Of a DNA stretch of 29,336 nucleotides, positions 7,699-15,363 are shown piece by piece (within the stretch, counting starts at the first letter, position 1; the number at the start of each line of letters is the position of its first letter). The position numbers were made by a program, and so were the translations under genes. This DNA comes from Alphaproteobacteria bacterium MarineAlpha11_Bin1 (GTDB lineage Bacteria; Pseudomonadota; Alphaproteobacteria; MPNO01; UBA830): contig PTJZ01000016.1 in the NCBI GenBank assembly GCA_002937455.1, forward strand, positions 1 to 29,336, written 5' to 3'. Under the pieces are notes generated by a model. That model saw only the letters and a list, made by a program, of their open reading frames with translations. It had not been told where the DNA came from and did not search any database.

Positions 7699-8706
7699 AT
7701 GAAAGCTGAGAACGTTCCCGTTATTGATATTTCACCATTTCTTGCCGGTGATAGCGTTGGCAAAACAACCGTTTCGAAGGCAGTCGCGGAAGCCTGTAAG
7801 ACAATTGGTTTTTTTGCCATAAAAGGACATGGGGTGCCACAGGCAATCATCGAGGATCTTCGAGAGGCCTCTCACGTATTTTTTGAACAAAACGAGGAAA
7901 TAAAAAAAGCCTCCAGCCACCCAATCCCTGATACTCCAAGAGGCTTCCGCGAACTAGCAGGCGAGGCACTAGGTCGAACCGTTGTGCCGGATGCCACCCC
8001 AGACCTAAAAGAATTTTATCATTACGGGCCAGAGAGTTGGCCCGAAGCACCGTATTATACCTCTCCCCAAGGACAGAACTACTTCATTCCGAATCTTTGG
8101 CCGGAAGAGCCGCCGACTTTCAAAAAAGCCGCCGTGGCTTACTACGAGGAAATGAACCGGCTGGTAATTGATGTAATTCATATTATCGCACTAGCATTAG
8201 GTTTGCCCGAAACTTGGTTCGATGACAAAACTGATAAACACGCTACCGCCGCTCGGCTGAATTACTATCCATTGCTAAAAGGTGACCCACCAGCCGGCCA
8301 CATCCGCGCCGGCGAACATACCGATTATGGTATGATGACCATCCTTATGGGTGAAGACGAACCCGGCGGCCTACAAGTGCGCACTAGGCAAGGCGAATGG
8401 ATTGACGTCGAAACGCGACCGGAATTCTTCATCATCAATATCGCGGACCAGCTAATGCGTTGGACGAATGATACGTGGTTGTCGAACATGCACCGGGTCG
8501 TAAATCCTTCTGTAACGTCGAAGCCAACCCGCGGCCGACTCTCGGTCGGCTATTTTTTCCAGCCTAACTACGATGCCGTTATAGAGTGTATTCCGACCTG
8601 CACTGGGCCGAATAACCCGCCCAAATACGAACCGGTCGTCGCCGGAAAATACCGCGATCTTAAATACGAACAGGGTAACGACGTGAGCGCAAAAGCTGAA
8701 GTATAG
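7699..8706 (+). CDS. 2-oxoglutarate/Fe(II)-dependent oxygenase (isopenicillin N synthase family)
   Basis: This 335-residue protein has the DIOX_N-type N-terminus (VPVIDISPFL, then GFFAIKGHGVP) and the 2OG-FeII oxygenase core. The iron ligands are His207 and Asp209 in GEHTDYG and His265 in MHRVVNP, with the 2-oxoglutarate-binding Arg280-x-Ser282 pair in RLSVGYFF. These residues predict an active non-haem iron dioxygenase that hydroxylates, desaturates or cyclises a small molecule. The ATG at 7699 gives the normal family length. It leads a plus-strand group with the DsbA-like and GMC genes. The substrate is unknown; oxidation of the same compound handled by the GMC enzyme is plausible (inference). 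Confidence 0.92.
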   Translation: MKAENVPVIDISPFLAGDSVGKTTVSKAVAEACKTIGFFAIKGHGVPQAIIEDLREASHVFFEQNEEIKKASSHPIPDTPRGFRELAGEALGRTVVPDATPDLKEFYHYGPESWPEAPYYTSPQGQNYFIPNLWPEEPPTFKKAAVAYYEEMNRLVIDVIHIIALALGLPETWFDDKTDKHATAARLNYYPLLKGDPPAGHIRAGEHTDYGMMTILMGEDEPGGLQVRTRQGEWIDVETRPEFFIINIADQLMRWTNDTWLSNMHRVVNPSVTSKPTRGRLSVGYFFQPNYDAVIECIPTCTGPNNPPKYEPVVAGKYRDLKYEQGNDVSAKAEV

Positions 8707-8756
8707 TGGGCTAGCGATAAGACAATCGGCATGCCATGCTGTGTCAAACTAGATTC

Positions 8757-8762
8757 AGGAGG
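8757..8762 (+). promoter_or_regulatory. Perfect Shine-Dalgarno fixing the start of the TGA-containing gene
   Basis: AGGAGG lies five bases before ATG 8768. It supports initiation upstream of the in-frame TGA at 8810 and argues against the internal GTG at 8834, which has no comparable site. Confidence 0.8.
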
Positions 8763-8767
8763 TTGGG

Positions 8768-9400
8768 ATGACAGAATCCGTGACGCTGGAACTCTTCAGC
8801 GATTACGTCTGACCTTGGTGTTATCTCAGTACCGTGCGTATTGAAAAGCTCCGCCAGAATTACGATATCAATATAAAGTTAGTACACTTTCCCTTACATC
8901 CAGATACGCCACCTGAAGGCCGTGAGATGGCCGGATTTTATGCCGAGCGCGGGCTAGATCCTGAAAAAATGTACTACGACATGAAAGAGCGTATGGACGT
9001 TGAGGGTCTTCCCTACGGTAAACGTACGCATTCGTATAACAGTCGTCTGGCGCAGGAATTGGGAAAATGGTCCGAAACAATCGAAGAGGGAGAGCGCCTA
9101 GAAAAAGAGTTCTATAAAGCATACTTCGTAGAATCCCTGAACATTGGCGAGGTCGATGTTTTGCTTGAATGCGTTAAAGATGCCGGCCTGTCGGTGCAGG
9201 AGGCGAAATTAGTTGTCGAAAACCGCACATTCGAGAAAGCGGTGGACGACGACTGGGCTAAATCCCAAAAATACGGTGTTACTGGCGTTCCGACCTATGT
9301 CGCGGGTGGATACGGCGTGGTCGGCGCACAACCATACGAGGTACTCGAGAAGTTTATGCTCGAAATAGGCGCAAAAAAGAAATCGCCTCAAATGTTTTAA
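8768..9400 (+). CDS. Candidate selenoprotein: DsbA-family (FrnE-like) oxidoreductase with TGA at the redox motif
   Basis: From ATG 8768 the frame reads 14 codons (MTESVTLELFSDYV), then TGA at 8810-8812, then PWCYLSTVRIEKL and on to TAA at 9400, 210 residues if TGA is read through. The family motif is DYVCPWCY, so the TGA replaces exactly the first active-site Cys (residue 15), with the resolving Cys at 18. The cis-proline loop GVTGVPTYV is intact (Pro175) and no other stop or frameshift exists. A 7-bp stem with a 5-nt loop follows the TGA at SECIS-like distance. Selenocysteine at this site (UPWC) is therefore likely. Alternatives are a recent Cys-to-stop mutation, favoured by the decayed gene 1.7 kb downstream, or a truncated product starting at GTG 8834 that would lack both redox residues. 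The protein would be a cytoplasmic thiol oxidoreductase or isomerase. No SelA/B/C/D genes are in the window. Confidence 0.75.
8826..8844 (+). promoter_or_regulatory. Candidate bacterial SECIS element
   Basis: UCAGUAC (8826-8832) pairs with GUAUUGA (8838-8844), seven pairs including one G-U, around the loop CGUGC (8833-8837). The loop has G at its second position and begins 20 nt after the last base of the TGA. Both features agree with the bacterial SECIS model as I recall it (apical loop roughly 16-37 nt from UGA, G among the first two loop bases). It lies inside the coding sequence, as bacterial SECIS elements do. Confidence 0.6.
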
Positions 9401-9485
9401 TGGCAGCGGTGGTTAGCATAATGCATGCATCGGGAGATGTAATACAAAACGAAGAACTACAACCAAACGAATACTCGAGGTAATG

Positions 9486-11117
9486 ATGGAGCAGAAAGAA
9501 TACGACTACATCATTGCAGGTGCAGGCTCGGCCGGCTGCACGCTCGCAGGGCGTTTAACAGAAGACCCAAATATTTCGGTCCTTTTACTGGAGGCGGGGG
9601 GATGCGACTGGGACCCTCTTATCCATATACCTGTTGGTATGGGGAAAATTCACGAACTCGGCCTGCACGACTGGGGCTACATCTCTGAGCCCAACACAGA
9701 ATTAAATGGACGCCGGCTTAAAACAAAACGCGGAAAGGTTTTAGGGGGCTCCTCATCCGTCAACGTAATGGCATATACGCGCGGGCATCCCGATGATTAC
9801 GACCGATGGTCACTTAACGGCAGCGCCGGCTGGTCATATGCCGAGGTACTACCATACTTTAAACGATGCGAGACTTGGGAAAACGGCGCCAATGCATGGC
9901 GCGGCGGAGACGGACCAGTGGGAACCGAGTACGCGAAAACCCAGGACCCGATTTTCGACGCGTGGATCGATGCAGCGAATGCTGTCGGTTTACCGGTTAC
10001 AGAAGACTATAACGGACCGCAGCCGATTGGCTTTAGTAAAGGTCAATACACAATCCGGAACGGGCGACGATCCTCATCCGCAAACGCTTTTCTGAAACCA
10101 GCAAAGCGCCGACCGAACCTCACAGTCCATACCCGAGCGCTCGCCACACGTATCCTAATGAATGGGTCGACCGCCAACGGAATCGAATACCTACATAAAG
10201 GAAAAACCGTCTCGGCCGGGGCTAATCAGGAAGTCATTCTGTCCGGCGGCGTATTCAATACACCCCAGCTTCTAATGCTTTCGGGTGTCGGGCCCGCCAG
10301 TCACCTCAAAGAATTCGGTATCGAATGCATCGTCGACTTGCCGGTGGGAAAAAATTTACAGGATCATTTAGTCGTCTCAAACTTCTGGAGCCGGCCAAAC
10401 AATACTAGCCCGTTCCGGGAAGAACTTCGCTACGATAAAATCGCCGTCAGCATGGTACGCGCGTACCTATTCGGAACTGGGCCCGCTACGGTCGTACCGG
10501 GCGGAATGCATGCATTTCTGAAAAGTGCGCCAGATGTCGACGCGGCCGACTGGGAATTTTTGTTCCGCGGAGCACCGCCTGATGCGAACCCTTGGTTCCC
10601 CGGGATAAAGAAAAAATACGAAGATGGTTACGCCATTCGCTGCGGCATCGTCCACCCGAAAAGCCGCGGCGAAGTTCGTCTTCGTTCAACTAACCCCAGA
10701 GATCCCCTAGTAATAGATTTTCGTTTTCTGTCTAATAACGACGATCTTGTCTCTCTTCGTAAGGGGTTCAAAATGGCGCGTGAAGTCGCACAACAGGATG
10801 CGTTGGGCCCATATCGTGGCCAAGAACTGACTCCCGGACCAAGTGTAAAAACCGATACCGAACTTGATGATTTCATTCGCAATACAGTGGTAACTATAGA
10901 CCACCCCTCCTGCACGTGTCCTATGGGAACCGGACCGGAGAGCGTATTAGACCCGGATCTGCGGGTCCACGGAATTCAGAAGTTAAGAGTTGTCGATGGA
11001 TCCGCTATGCCCGATCTCACCTCAGCGCATATCAATTCCACGATATTAATGATGGCTGAAAAAGCTACCGACATCATACTTGGACGCGACCCACTGCCCG
11101 CCCATAGAGAAAATTAA
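9486..11117 (+). CDS. GMC family oxidoreductase (choline/alcohol dehydrogenase-like, FAD)
   Basis: This glucose-methanol-choline oxidoreductase of about 543 residues carries the N-terminal FAD loop IIAGAGSAGCTLAGRL and the family signature around RGKVLGGSSSVNVMAYTRG. The C-terminal active-site pair is His474 (HPSCTCPMG) and Asn518 (AHINSTILMMAEKA), in numbering that counts an extra upstream Met. Such enzymes oxidise alcohols to aldehydes with FAD. Two ATG codons stand in tandem (9483 and 9486). GAGG at 9477-9480 is only two bases before the first but five before the second, so 9486 is preferred. It follows the DsbA-like gene by 85 bases on the same strand. The substrate is unknown. Confidence 0.93.
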   Translation: MEQKEYDYIIAGAGSAGCTLAGRLTEDPNISVLLLEAGGCDWDPLIHIPVGMGKIHELGLHDWGYISEPNTELNGRRLKTKRGKVLGGSSSVNVMAYTRGHPDDYDRWSLNGSAGWSYAEVLPYFKRCETWENGANAWRGGDGPVGTEYAKTQDPIFDAWIDAANAVGLPVTEDYNGPQPIGFSKGQYTIRNGRRSSSANAFLKPAKRRPNLTVHTRALATRILMNGSTANGIEYLHKGKTVSAGANQEVILSGGVFNTPQLLMLSGVGPASHLKEFGIECIVDLPVGKNLQDHLVVSNFWSRPNNTSPFREELRYDKIAVSMVRAYLFGTGPATVVPGGMHAFLKSAPDVDAADWEFLFRGAPPDANPWFPGIKKKYEDGYAIRCGIVHPKSRGEVRLRSTNPRDPLVIDFRFLSNNDDLVSLRKGFKMAREVAQQDALGPYRGQELTPGPSVKTDTELDDFIRNTVVTIDHPSCTCPMGTGPESVLDPDLRVHGIQKLRVVDGSAMPDLTSAHINSTILMMAEKATDIILGRDPLPAHREN

Positions 11118-11124
11118 TCTCACT

Positions 11125-11930
11125 GTGGTATTTGTAGCGGAAAAAGATATCAAAACGTTCGAGGTTGATGGAGCCATTATCATCCGCTCAGCATTTAACG
11201 GCGACTGGCTGGAATAGCTTGGCGTCGCAGTTTAGGATGTTATGAACGACCCGAGTCCGTTTTCGCGAGAATACATTCAAACTGGGAAAGGTCGTTTCCG
11301 TTACATTTCATCATATGAGCCGACGCAATCACGTCCTTAATGACTTTATGCTGAATTCGCCAGCAAGCGCGATAGCGGCGGCATTTTTGCGATTTGATAA
11401 ACTTAACCCAGTCGATGAATACCTGTTAGTTAAAAAGCCTTGAACTGATGCACCAACTTATTGGCATCAGGACTTACCGTATTTTGAAGTGTCCTGGCAG
11501 GATTTTATCTCTTTCTAGATTCCACTAGATCCGGTCACGGCGGATACAGGTGTGATGAAGTTCGCTACAGGCTCTCACAATTGGCGCAAGATTTATAAGC
11601 CGGCACTGATCGGAAATGGTTAAGATTCTACTGGTGCAGCGGTGTTTGACGGACCCGCTCCAGATATCGGGGCACACCCAGATCAGTATAATATTGAACT
11701 ATTTGAAATGGAGAAAGGTGATGCGCTTTTTTTTCACGCGGCAACCATACACGCAGCGGAACCTAACAGATCGAACAACAGACGCCGTCGGGCCCTTTTC
11801 TTTACGTTATGGCCGAAGCCGAGCGACGTGAGAGCCCCGCGACTACGTGCCATCTCAGTAAGATAAGACCGACCTCATTCCCGGCGGCCCACTTGATGGA
11901 AACGATTATCCCTTGATCTGGCGCTCCTGA
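11125..11930 (+). pseudogene. Phytanoyl-CoA dioxygenase (PhyH) family pseudogene
   Basis: A PhyH-type Fe(II)/2-oxoglutarate dioxygenase can be followed across nearly its whole length but is broken. The N-terminus KTFEVDGAIIIRSAF starts near GTG 11125. In-frame stops are TAG 11215, TAG 11233, TGA 11441 (where KEPGTDAP would have Gly), TAG 11516, TAA 11621 and TAA 11859. Frameshifts lie near 11290-11330 and 11825-11840. Still readable are YWHQDLPYF (HxD iron motif), TGVMKFATGSHNW, FHAATIHAAEPNRS (second His) and the C-terminal DLIPGGPLDGNDYP. At least six nonsense changes and two shifts exclude function. It sits just after the GMC gene and was probably part of the same pathway group. Confidence 0.88.
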
Positions 11931-12049
11931 AACCTTTAACTGCCATACGATCTGACCGTGGCACTATCCAAGATCGACTGCTGGCTTTAAAGTACAAAAG
12001 ATCTTTGGTTTTCCAAGTACCATTAAGCACTCCTGCCCTTTTTGCATGT

Positions 12050-12913
12050 TTAGAGCCCGGTGATTGCCTCCAGATGCACACCCTGCTCCATATGATGTGC
12101 CCGAGTCGCATCGAACTTTTCCTTAACTGGCGGCGGAAGGGCGATTTCGCTCGCTATCTCCGGGATTTTCTCCAAACGCGCGTACCAGGACCCAAGATTG
12201 TGATGAAGACGCGCCAGTGGATAACCGGCCAGCGTCAACCGGTTGGCATAGATAAACCATGCAATGTCCAACACACTGAGGCCGTGAGGTAAAAGATACT
12301 CTTGGTCAGCCAATCTCTCGTCTAGTTCACTAAACACCATGCGGAATTTTTCAGCTGCCGCCCGGGCGACATCGTCGGTAATCCCCCTATCGGCGTAACT
12401 TTTCCAAAAATCGATCTCAATACCAACTCGCCCGTCTTTCTGTCCGTTGACGGTACCCGAACCACCGGTCGCGTACTTCTCTAAGTCTTCCGAAGATTTT
12501 GGGTCGTGGGGCGGATTGAACACGAACCGAAAACTCAGGGCCCGGAGGTCGAGATGCAACTCGTCTTCGTGTCTAAGCAGCTCGGCTACCTTGTCCTCGG
12601 ATCCTGTCGGAATCAGAGGTACCTCAGGGTAAACAGCCTCTAAGTACGCCAAAATATCGTTGCTCTCAATGTGAACGTCGCCGTTATGAACGATTGCAGG
12701 TAGAAGTCCACGCGGATTGATACCCAGAAAATATCCGTTGAGATTTTCATTTGTCATTAAGTCAATCTCGTGGGATTCCCATTTCACTCCTTTAAGTGCC
12801 AGAAATATCCGTAACTTCTGAGAACAGGACGAAAATAGGAAGTGGAATACGTGCAAACCTTCCCAATTTAACACTTCGCGCGTTTCGATGTCCTCTTCGG
12901 CTAATTTGACCAT
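12050..12913 (-). CDS. Glutathione S-transferase family protein
   Basis: This 287-residue protein begins with a thioredoxin-like GST N-domain (SSCSQKLRIFLALKGVKWE), with the Ser/Cys in the usual catalytic region. The cis-proline segment GLLPAIVHNG and the glutathione gamma-glutamyl contact ESNDILAYLE follow. The rest is the alpha-helical C-domain, somewhat longer than the common 200-230 residues. The ATG at 12913 is preceded by GGGGAGAAATACT, the same initiation context as the reductase at 1437. GSTs of catabolic clusters often act as glutathione-dependent isomerases, lyases or detoxifiers; which applies here is unknown. The TAACAG-G-CTGTTA palindrome lies 65 bases upstream. Confidence 0.88.
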   Translation of the reverse strand: MVKLAEEDIETREVLNWEGLHVFHFLFSSCSQKLRIFLALKGVKWESHEIDLMTNENLNGYFLGINPRGLLPAIVHNGDVHIESNDILAYLEAVYPEVPLIPTGSEDKVAELLRHEDELHLDLRALSFRFVFNPPHDPKSSEDLEKYATGGSGTVNGQKDGRVGIEIDFWKSYADRGITDDVARAAAEKFRMVFSELDERLADQEYLLPHGLSVLDIAWFIYANRLTLAGYPLARLHHNLGSWYARLEKIPEIASEIALPPPVKEKFDATRAHHMEQGVHLEAITGL

Positions 12914-12977
12914 AGTATTTCTCCCCTAGCGGACAAATAAAAACTTGCCGTGATGCTGACGTTTCTAAGACTATAGA

Positions 12978-12990
12978 TAACAGGCTGTTA
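12978..12990. promoter_or_regulatory. Palindrome upstream of the GST gene
   Basis: TAACAG-G-CTGTTA is a perfect 6-bp inverted repeat between the MDR gene end and the GST start. The same half-sites, with a 4-base spacer, occur at 5071-5086 in front of another minus-strand gene. It is an operator candidate only. Confidence 0.3.
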
Positions 12991-13011
12991 CTCACATAAG
13001 AATAATAATCG

Positions 13012-14022
13012 TCAGCCGGCTCCGGAAATCACAATTTTCCCGAAATGTTTATCCTCGCCCATTAAATTGAAAGCGGCTTTGGCCTGATCAAACCCAAAGA
13101 CCCGGTCTACTTCAGGTTTTAGGCCGTTTGCGAAAATCGCTGAGTTCATATCTTTAAACATCTCTCGACTTCCCACATAAATCCCAGTCAGGCGCACGGA
13201 CTTCCCGAGCAACGGAAGTGGGTTTATTTGACCCTGCGTGAGAACACCGATCAAGCCAATGTGTCCCCCGAAACCGACTGCATCAATCGACGTTTGCAGC
13301 GTTCCTGCGCCGCCAACCTCGACGACTTGATTAACGCCCTCGCCGTCTGTCAAATCTAGCACAGTTTTTCCCCAATCGGCGGTATCGATATAGTTTATGG
13401 TTTCATCGGCGCCCATGGCGCGAGCACGTTCGAGTTTTTCATCACTCTTCGAAGTCACTATCGTCCTAGCCCCCATCATCTTTGAAAACTGCAATGCAAA
13501 GATCGATACGCCACCTGTCCCCATCACAAGCACAGTATCCCCTGCTTTTAGCCTGCCCTGCTCGACAAGCGTATTCCAAGCCGTTACACCTGCACAGGTC
13601 AGTGTGCTTGCTTCCTCCCAAGTAAGGTGTTCCGGCAAATGCACGAGCGAGGTTTCAGGTAAAATGGCCTCTTCGGACAGCATTCCCTCTTCTGGGCCGC
13701 CAAGAGCACTTTTCATAACCGACCCGTGCATTGGACCGCCCTCCCAACGTTTAAAAAAACAGCTAGCAACCCGGTCTCCCGGCTGAAAATCCCTGACGTT
13801 ATCGCCTACCGCTACCACCACGCCAGATGCATCGGAATTGGGAATCCGTGGAAGCGGTGTGTTACGGGCTGTTGGCGCACGCACTGTATTGAAATCACGC
13901 CGATTGATAGAAGATGCTTTTACTCTAAACCGAACTTCGCCAGGACCAGGGTCGCCGATTTCAATATTGTTGAGAGCAAGAGCATTGATGCCGTCATCAT
14001 TTTCTATCTGCCAGGCTTTCAT
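13012..14022 (-). CDS. NAD(P)-dependent alcohol dehydrogenase / quinone-reductase-like MDR protein
   Basis: This 336-residue medium-chain dehydrogenase/reductase has an N-terminal GroES-like domain (VKASSINRRDFNTVR, then NSDASGVVVAVGDNV) and a Rossmann domain with GDTVLVMGTGGVSIF (nucleotide loop at about 168-173). The four-cysteine structural zinc cluster of classical alcohol dehydrogenases is not present, so it is closer to the quinone oxidoreductase/enoyl reductase branch. NADPH-dependent reduction of a ketone, quinone or enoyl compound is expected. The start is ATG at 14022. It lies 30 bases downstream of the lipocalin-like gene and 98 bases before the GST gene, consistent with a three-gene minus-strand unit. 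Confidence 0.9.
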   Translation of the reverse strand: MKAWQIENDDGINALALNNIEIGDPGPGEVRFRVKASSINRRDFNTVRAPTARNTPLPRIPNSDASGVVVAVGDNVRDFQPGDRVASCFFKRWEGGPMHGSVMKSALGGPEEGMLSEEAILPETSLVHLPEHLTWEEASTLTCAGVTAWNTLVEQGRLKAGDTVLVMGTGGVSIFALQFSKMMGARTIVTSKSDEKLERARAMGADETINYIDTADWGKTVLDLTDGEGVNQVVEVGGAGTLQTSIDAVGFGGHIGLIGVLTQGQINPLPLLGKSVRLTGIYVGSREMFKDMNSAIFANGLKPEVDRVFGFDQAKAAFNLMGEDKHFGKIVISGAG

Positions 14023-14052
14023 CTGAGTCTCTCGTCCTTCGAAATGTTGAAC

Positions 14053-14481
14053 TTATTTTCTGCGCCAGCGAGCCGCACCATGATGGCTTTTGCCGGCCAT
14101 TAGGATGGCGCCAATCGTCTGTAGGAGTAGCTCGTCACCACTGAACGATGCGATACGTTTCTGCTGCGCGCCGACCCAGTTTGGAAACAAACTATAATTG
14201 ATCCCGAAAATGATAGCCTCGCCATCGAACGACCAGGAACCCCCAAAAGATACATAGCCGCCGGCTGCCTCACTTTTTTCATCCGAAGTCCCGCCAAGTA
14301 AATCTCCACTCCTGTATGACGTCCGGCCGGACCGCATCATTGTAAACGCGTATTGTCGGTCGGCACTGAGGATCAAGCTCCCGACCGCATCGGTGCCGAG
14401 CGGTTCCACTTCGACACCAGAATCATCAGTAAACCAAAATCGCTGGAGGTCCCATGTCGCATGTAAATCATGTTCTTTCAT
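14053..14481 (-). CDS. Lipocalin-like domain protein
   Basis: The protein has about 142 residues, opening with LHATWDLQRFWFTDDSG and including VGSLILSADRQYAFTMMRSGR and YVSFGGSWSFDGEAI. This beta-rich layout fits the small lipocalin-like domain family often found beside catabolic genes. No signal peptide is visible. The frame is open to 14523, but the ATG at 14481 gives the family-typical start and has AGG nine bases upstream. It is divergent from the CoA-transferase gene, with 40 bases between their start codons. Ligand and role are unknown; binding of a pathway intermediate is a guess. Confidence 0.75.
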   Translation of the reverse strand: MKEHDLHATWDLQRFWFTDDSGVEVEPLGTDAVGSLILSADRQYAFTMMRSGRTSYRSGDLLGGTSDEKSEAAGGYVSFGGSWSFDGEAIIFGINYSLFPNWVGAQQKRIASFSGDELLLQTIGAILMAGKSHHGAARWRRK

Positions 14482-14521
14482 AGTATTTGCCTGTTCTTGT
14501 ACTTCATCGCAGAATAGCGTC

Positions 14522-15343
14522 ATGCAGGTTCCTGAAGCTTATCTGTCCTCTGACGAGATCGCCAGCTGCATTCCAGACGGTGCTCTGATTGGAGTACCCA
14601 AGGAGGACGGTGGCGTGTCAATGGAGATCACGCGGGCACTGATCCGGCGTAACGCACGTGATCTGAGGCTGCTAACCGTCCCTGTTAGTTCAATCCAGGC
14701 GGATATGCTAATAGGCGCAGGCTGTATCGCTGAGATAGAGACTAGCGGCGTGTCAATGGGCGAATTTGGATATGCTCCGAATTTCCGCCGAGCCGTGGAA
14801 AACGGGGAGATCGCAATCCGCGATGCCACCTGCCCGGCGCTCTACGCTGAATTACAGGCCTCTGAAAAAGGCGTGCCCTTCATGCCTCTGCGGGGGATTC
14901 TCGGATCCGACATTCTGAACAATCGGGCTGACTGGAAGACCATTGATAATCCGATGATCCACGGTAACAGGGATCCGATAGTTCTCCTACCAGCTGTAAG
15001 GCCTGATTTCGCGATCTTTCATGCACGCTACGGCGACAAGTATGGGAATGTCTGGGTCGGTGCGCGGCGTGAATGCGTACTTCTATCTCATGCGTCAGCA
15101 AAAGCCATGGTGACCGTAGAAGAAATCTGGGAGGGCAACCTATTAGAAGACGAGCGGCTGCTAGCAGGCACTATCCCGCCAGTATACATAGACGCCGTTG
15201 CATATGCGCCTCTTGGTGCTTGGCCCTTATCTCTGCCCGGTAGCTACGAACGCGACAGCGAGCATTTAAAAACATACGTCACCGACGCAAAAACTACCGA
15301 TGGTTTCTCCGCCTATCTCCACCGCCACGTATTCGGTAAGTAG
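14522..15343 (+). CDS. Class I CoA-transferase-like protein, alpha subunit
   Basis: The protein has about 273 residues, starting at ATG 14522 (MQVPEAYLSSDEIASCIPDG). The frame is open upstream to 14393, but that stretch overlaps the divergent lipocalin-like gene and looks non-coding. The opening resembles alpha subunits of glutaconate, 3-oxoadipate and steroid-ring (IpdA-type) CoA-transferases/hydrolases. Segments such as ADMLIGAGCIAEIETSGVSMGEFG and PDFAIFHARYGDKYGNVWVGARR are family-like. The beta-subunit gene follows 20 bases later, so the two form a heteromeric complex. It heads the long plus-strand block that ends in the four SDR genes. A role in CoA transfer to, or hydrolysis of, a cyclic or dicarboxylic acyl-CoA is inferred. 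Confidence 0.85.
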   Translation: MQVPEAYLSSDEIASCIPDGALIGVPKEDGGVSMEITRALIRRNARDLRLLTVPVSSIQADMLIGAGCIAEIETSGVSMGEFGYAPNFRRAVENGEIAIRDATCPALYAELQASEKGVPFMPLRGILGSDILNNRADWKTIDNPMIHGNRDPIVLLPAVRPDFAIFHARYGDKYGNVWVGARRECVLLSHASAKAMVTVEEIWEGNLLEDERLLAGTIPPVYIDAVAYAPLGAWPLSLPGSYERDSEHLKTYVTDAKTTDGFSAYLHRHVFGK

Positions 15344-15363
15344 GCCGCCGACGGATCCCAAAC

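Noticed and set aside
8817..8833. Alternative hairpin GGTGTT/AGTACC right after the TGA as SECIS
   Set aside because: It needs two wobble pairs, its loop AUCUC has no G in the first two positions, and the loop is only about 10 nt from the TGA.
8834..9400. Start of the DsbA-like protein at GTG 8834
   Set aside because: It lacks a ribosome site and would remove the whole redox motif. The AGGAGG-ATG at 8768 is far better and only an in-frame TGA separates them.
11441..11443. TGA in the PhyH frame as a second selenocysteine codon
   Set aside because: It sits where the family has Gly, not Cys, and the frame has several TAG/TAA stops and frameshifts as well.
11616..11866. Independent small genes between the GMC and GST genes
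   Set aside because: Their translations are pieces of the broken PhyH gene or other frames over it.
14393..14521. Longer N-terminus of the CoA-transferase alpha subunit
   Set aside because: It would overlap the divergent lipocalin-like gene and reads as low-complexity Ser/Cys-rich sequence with no family likeness.
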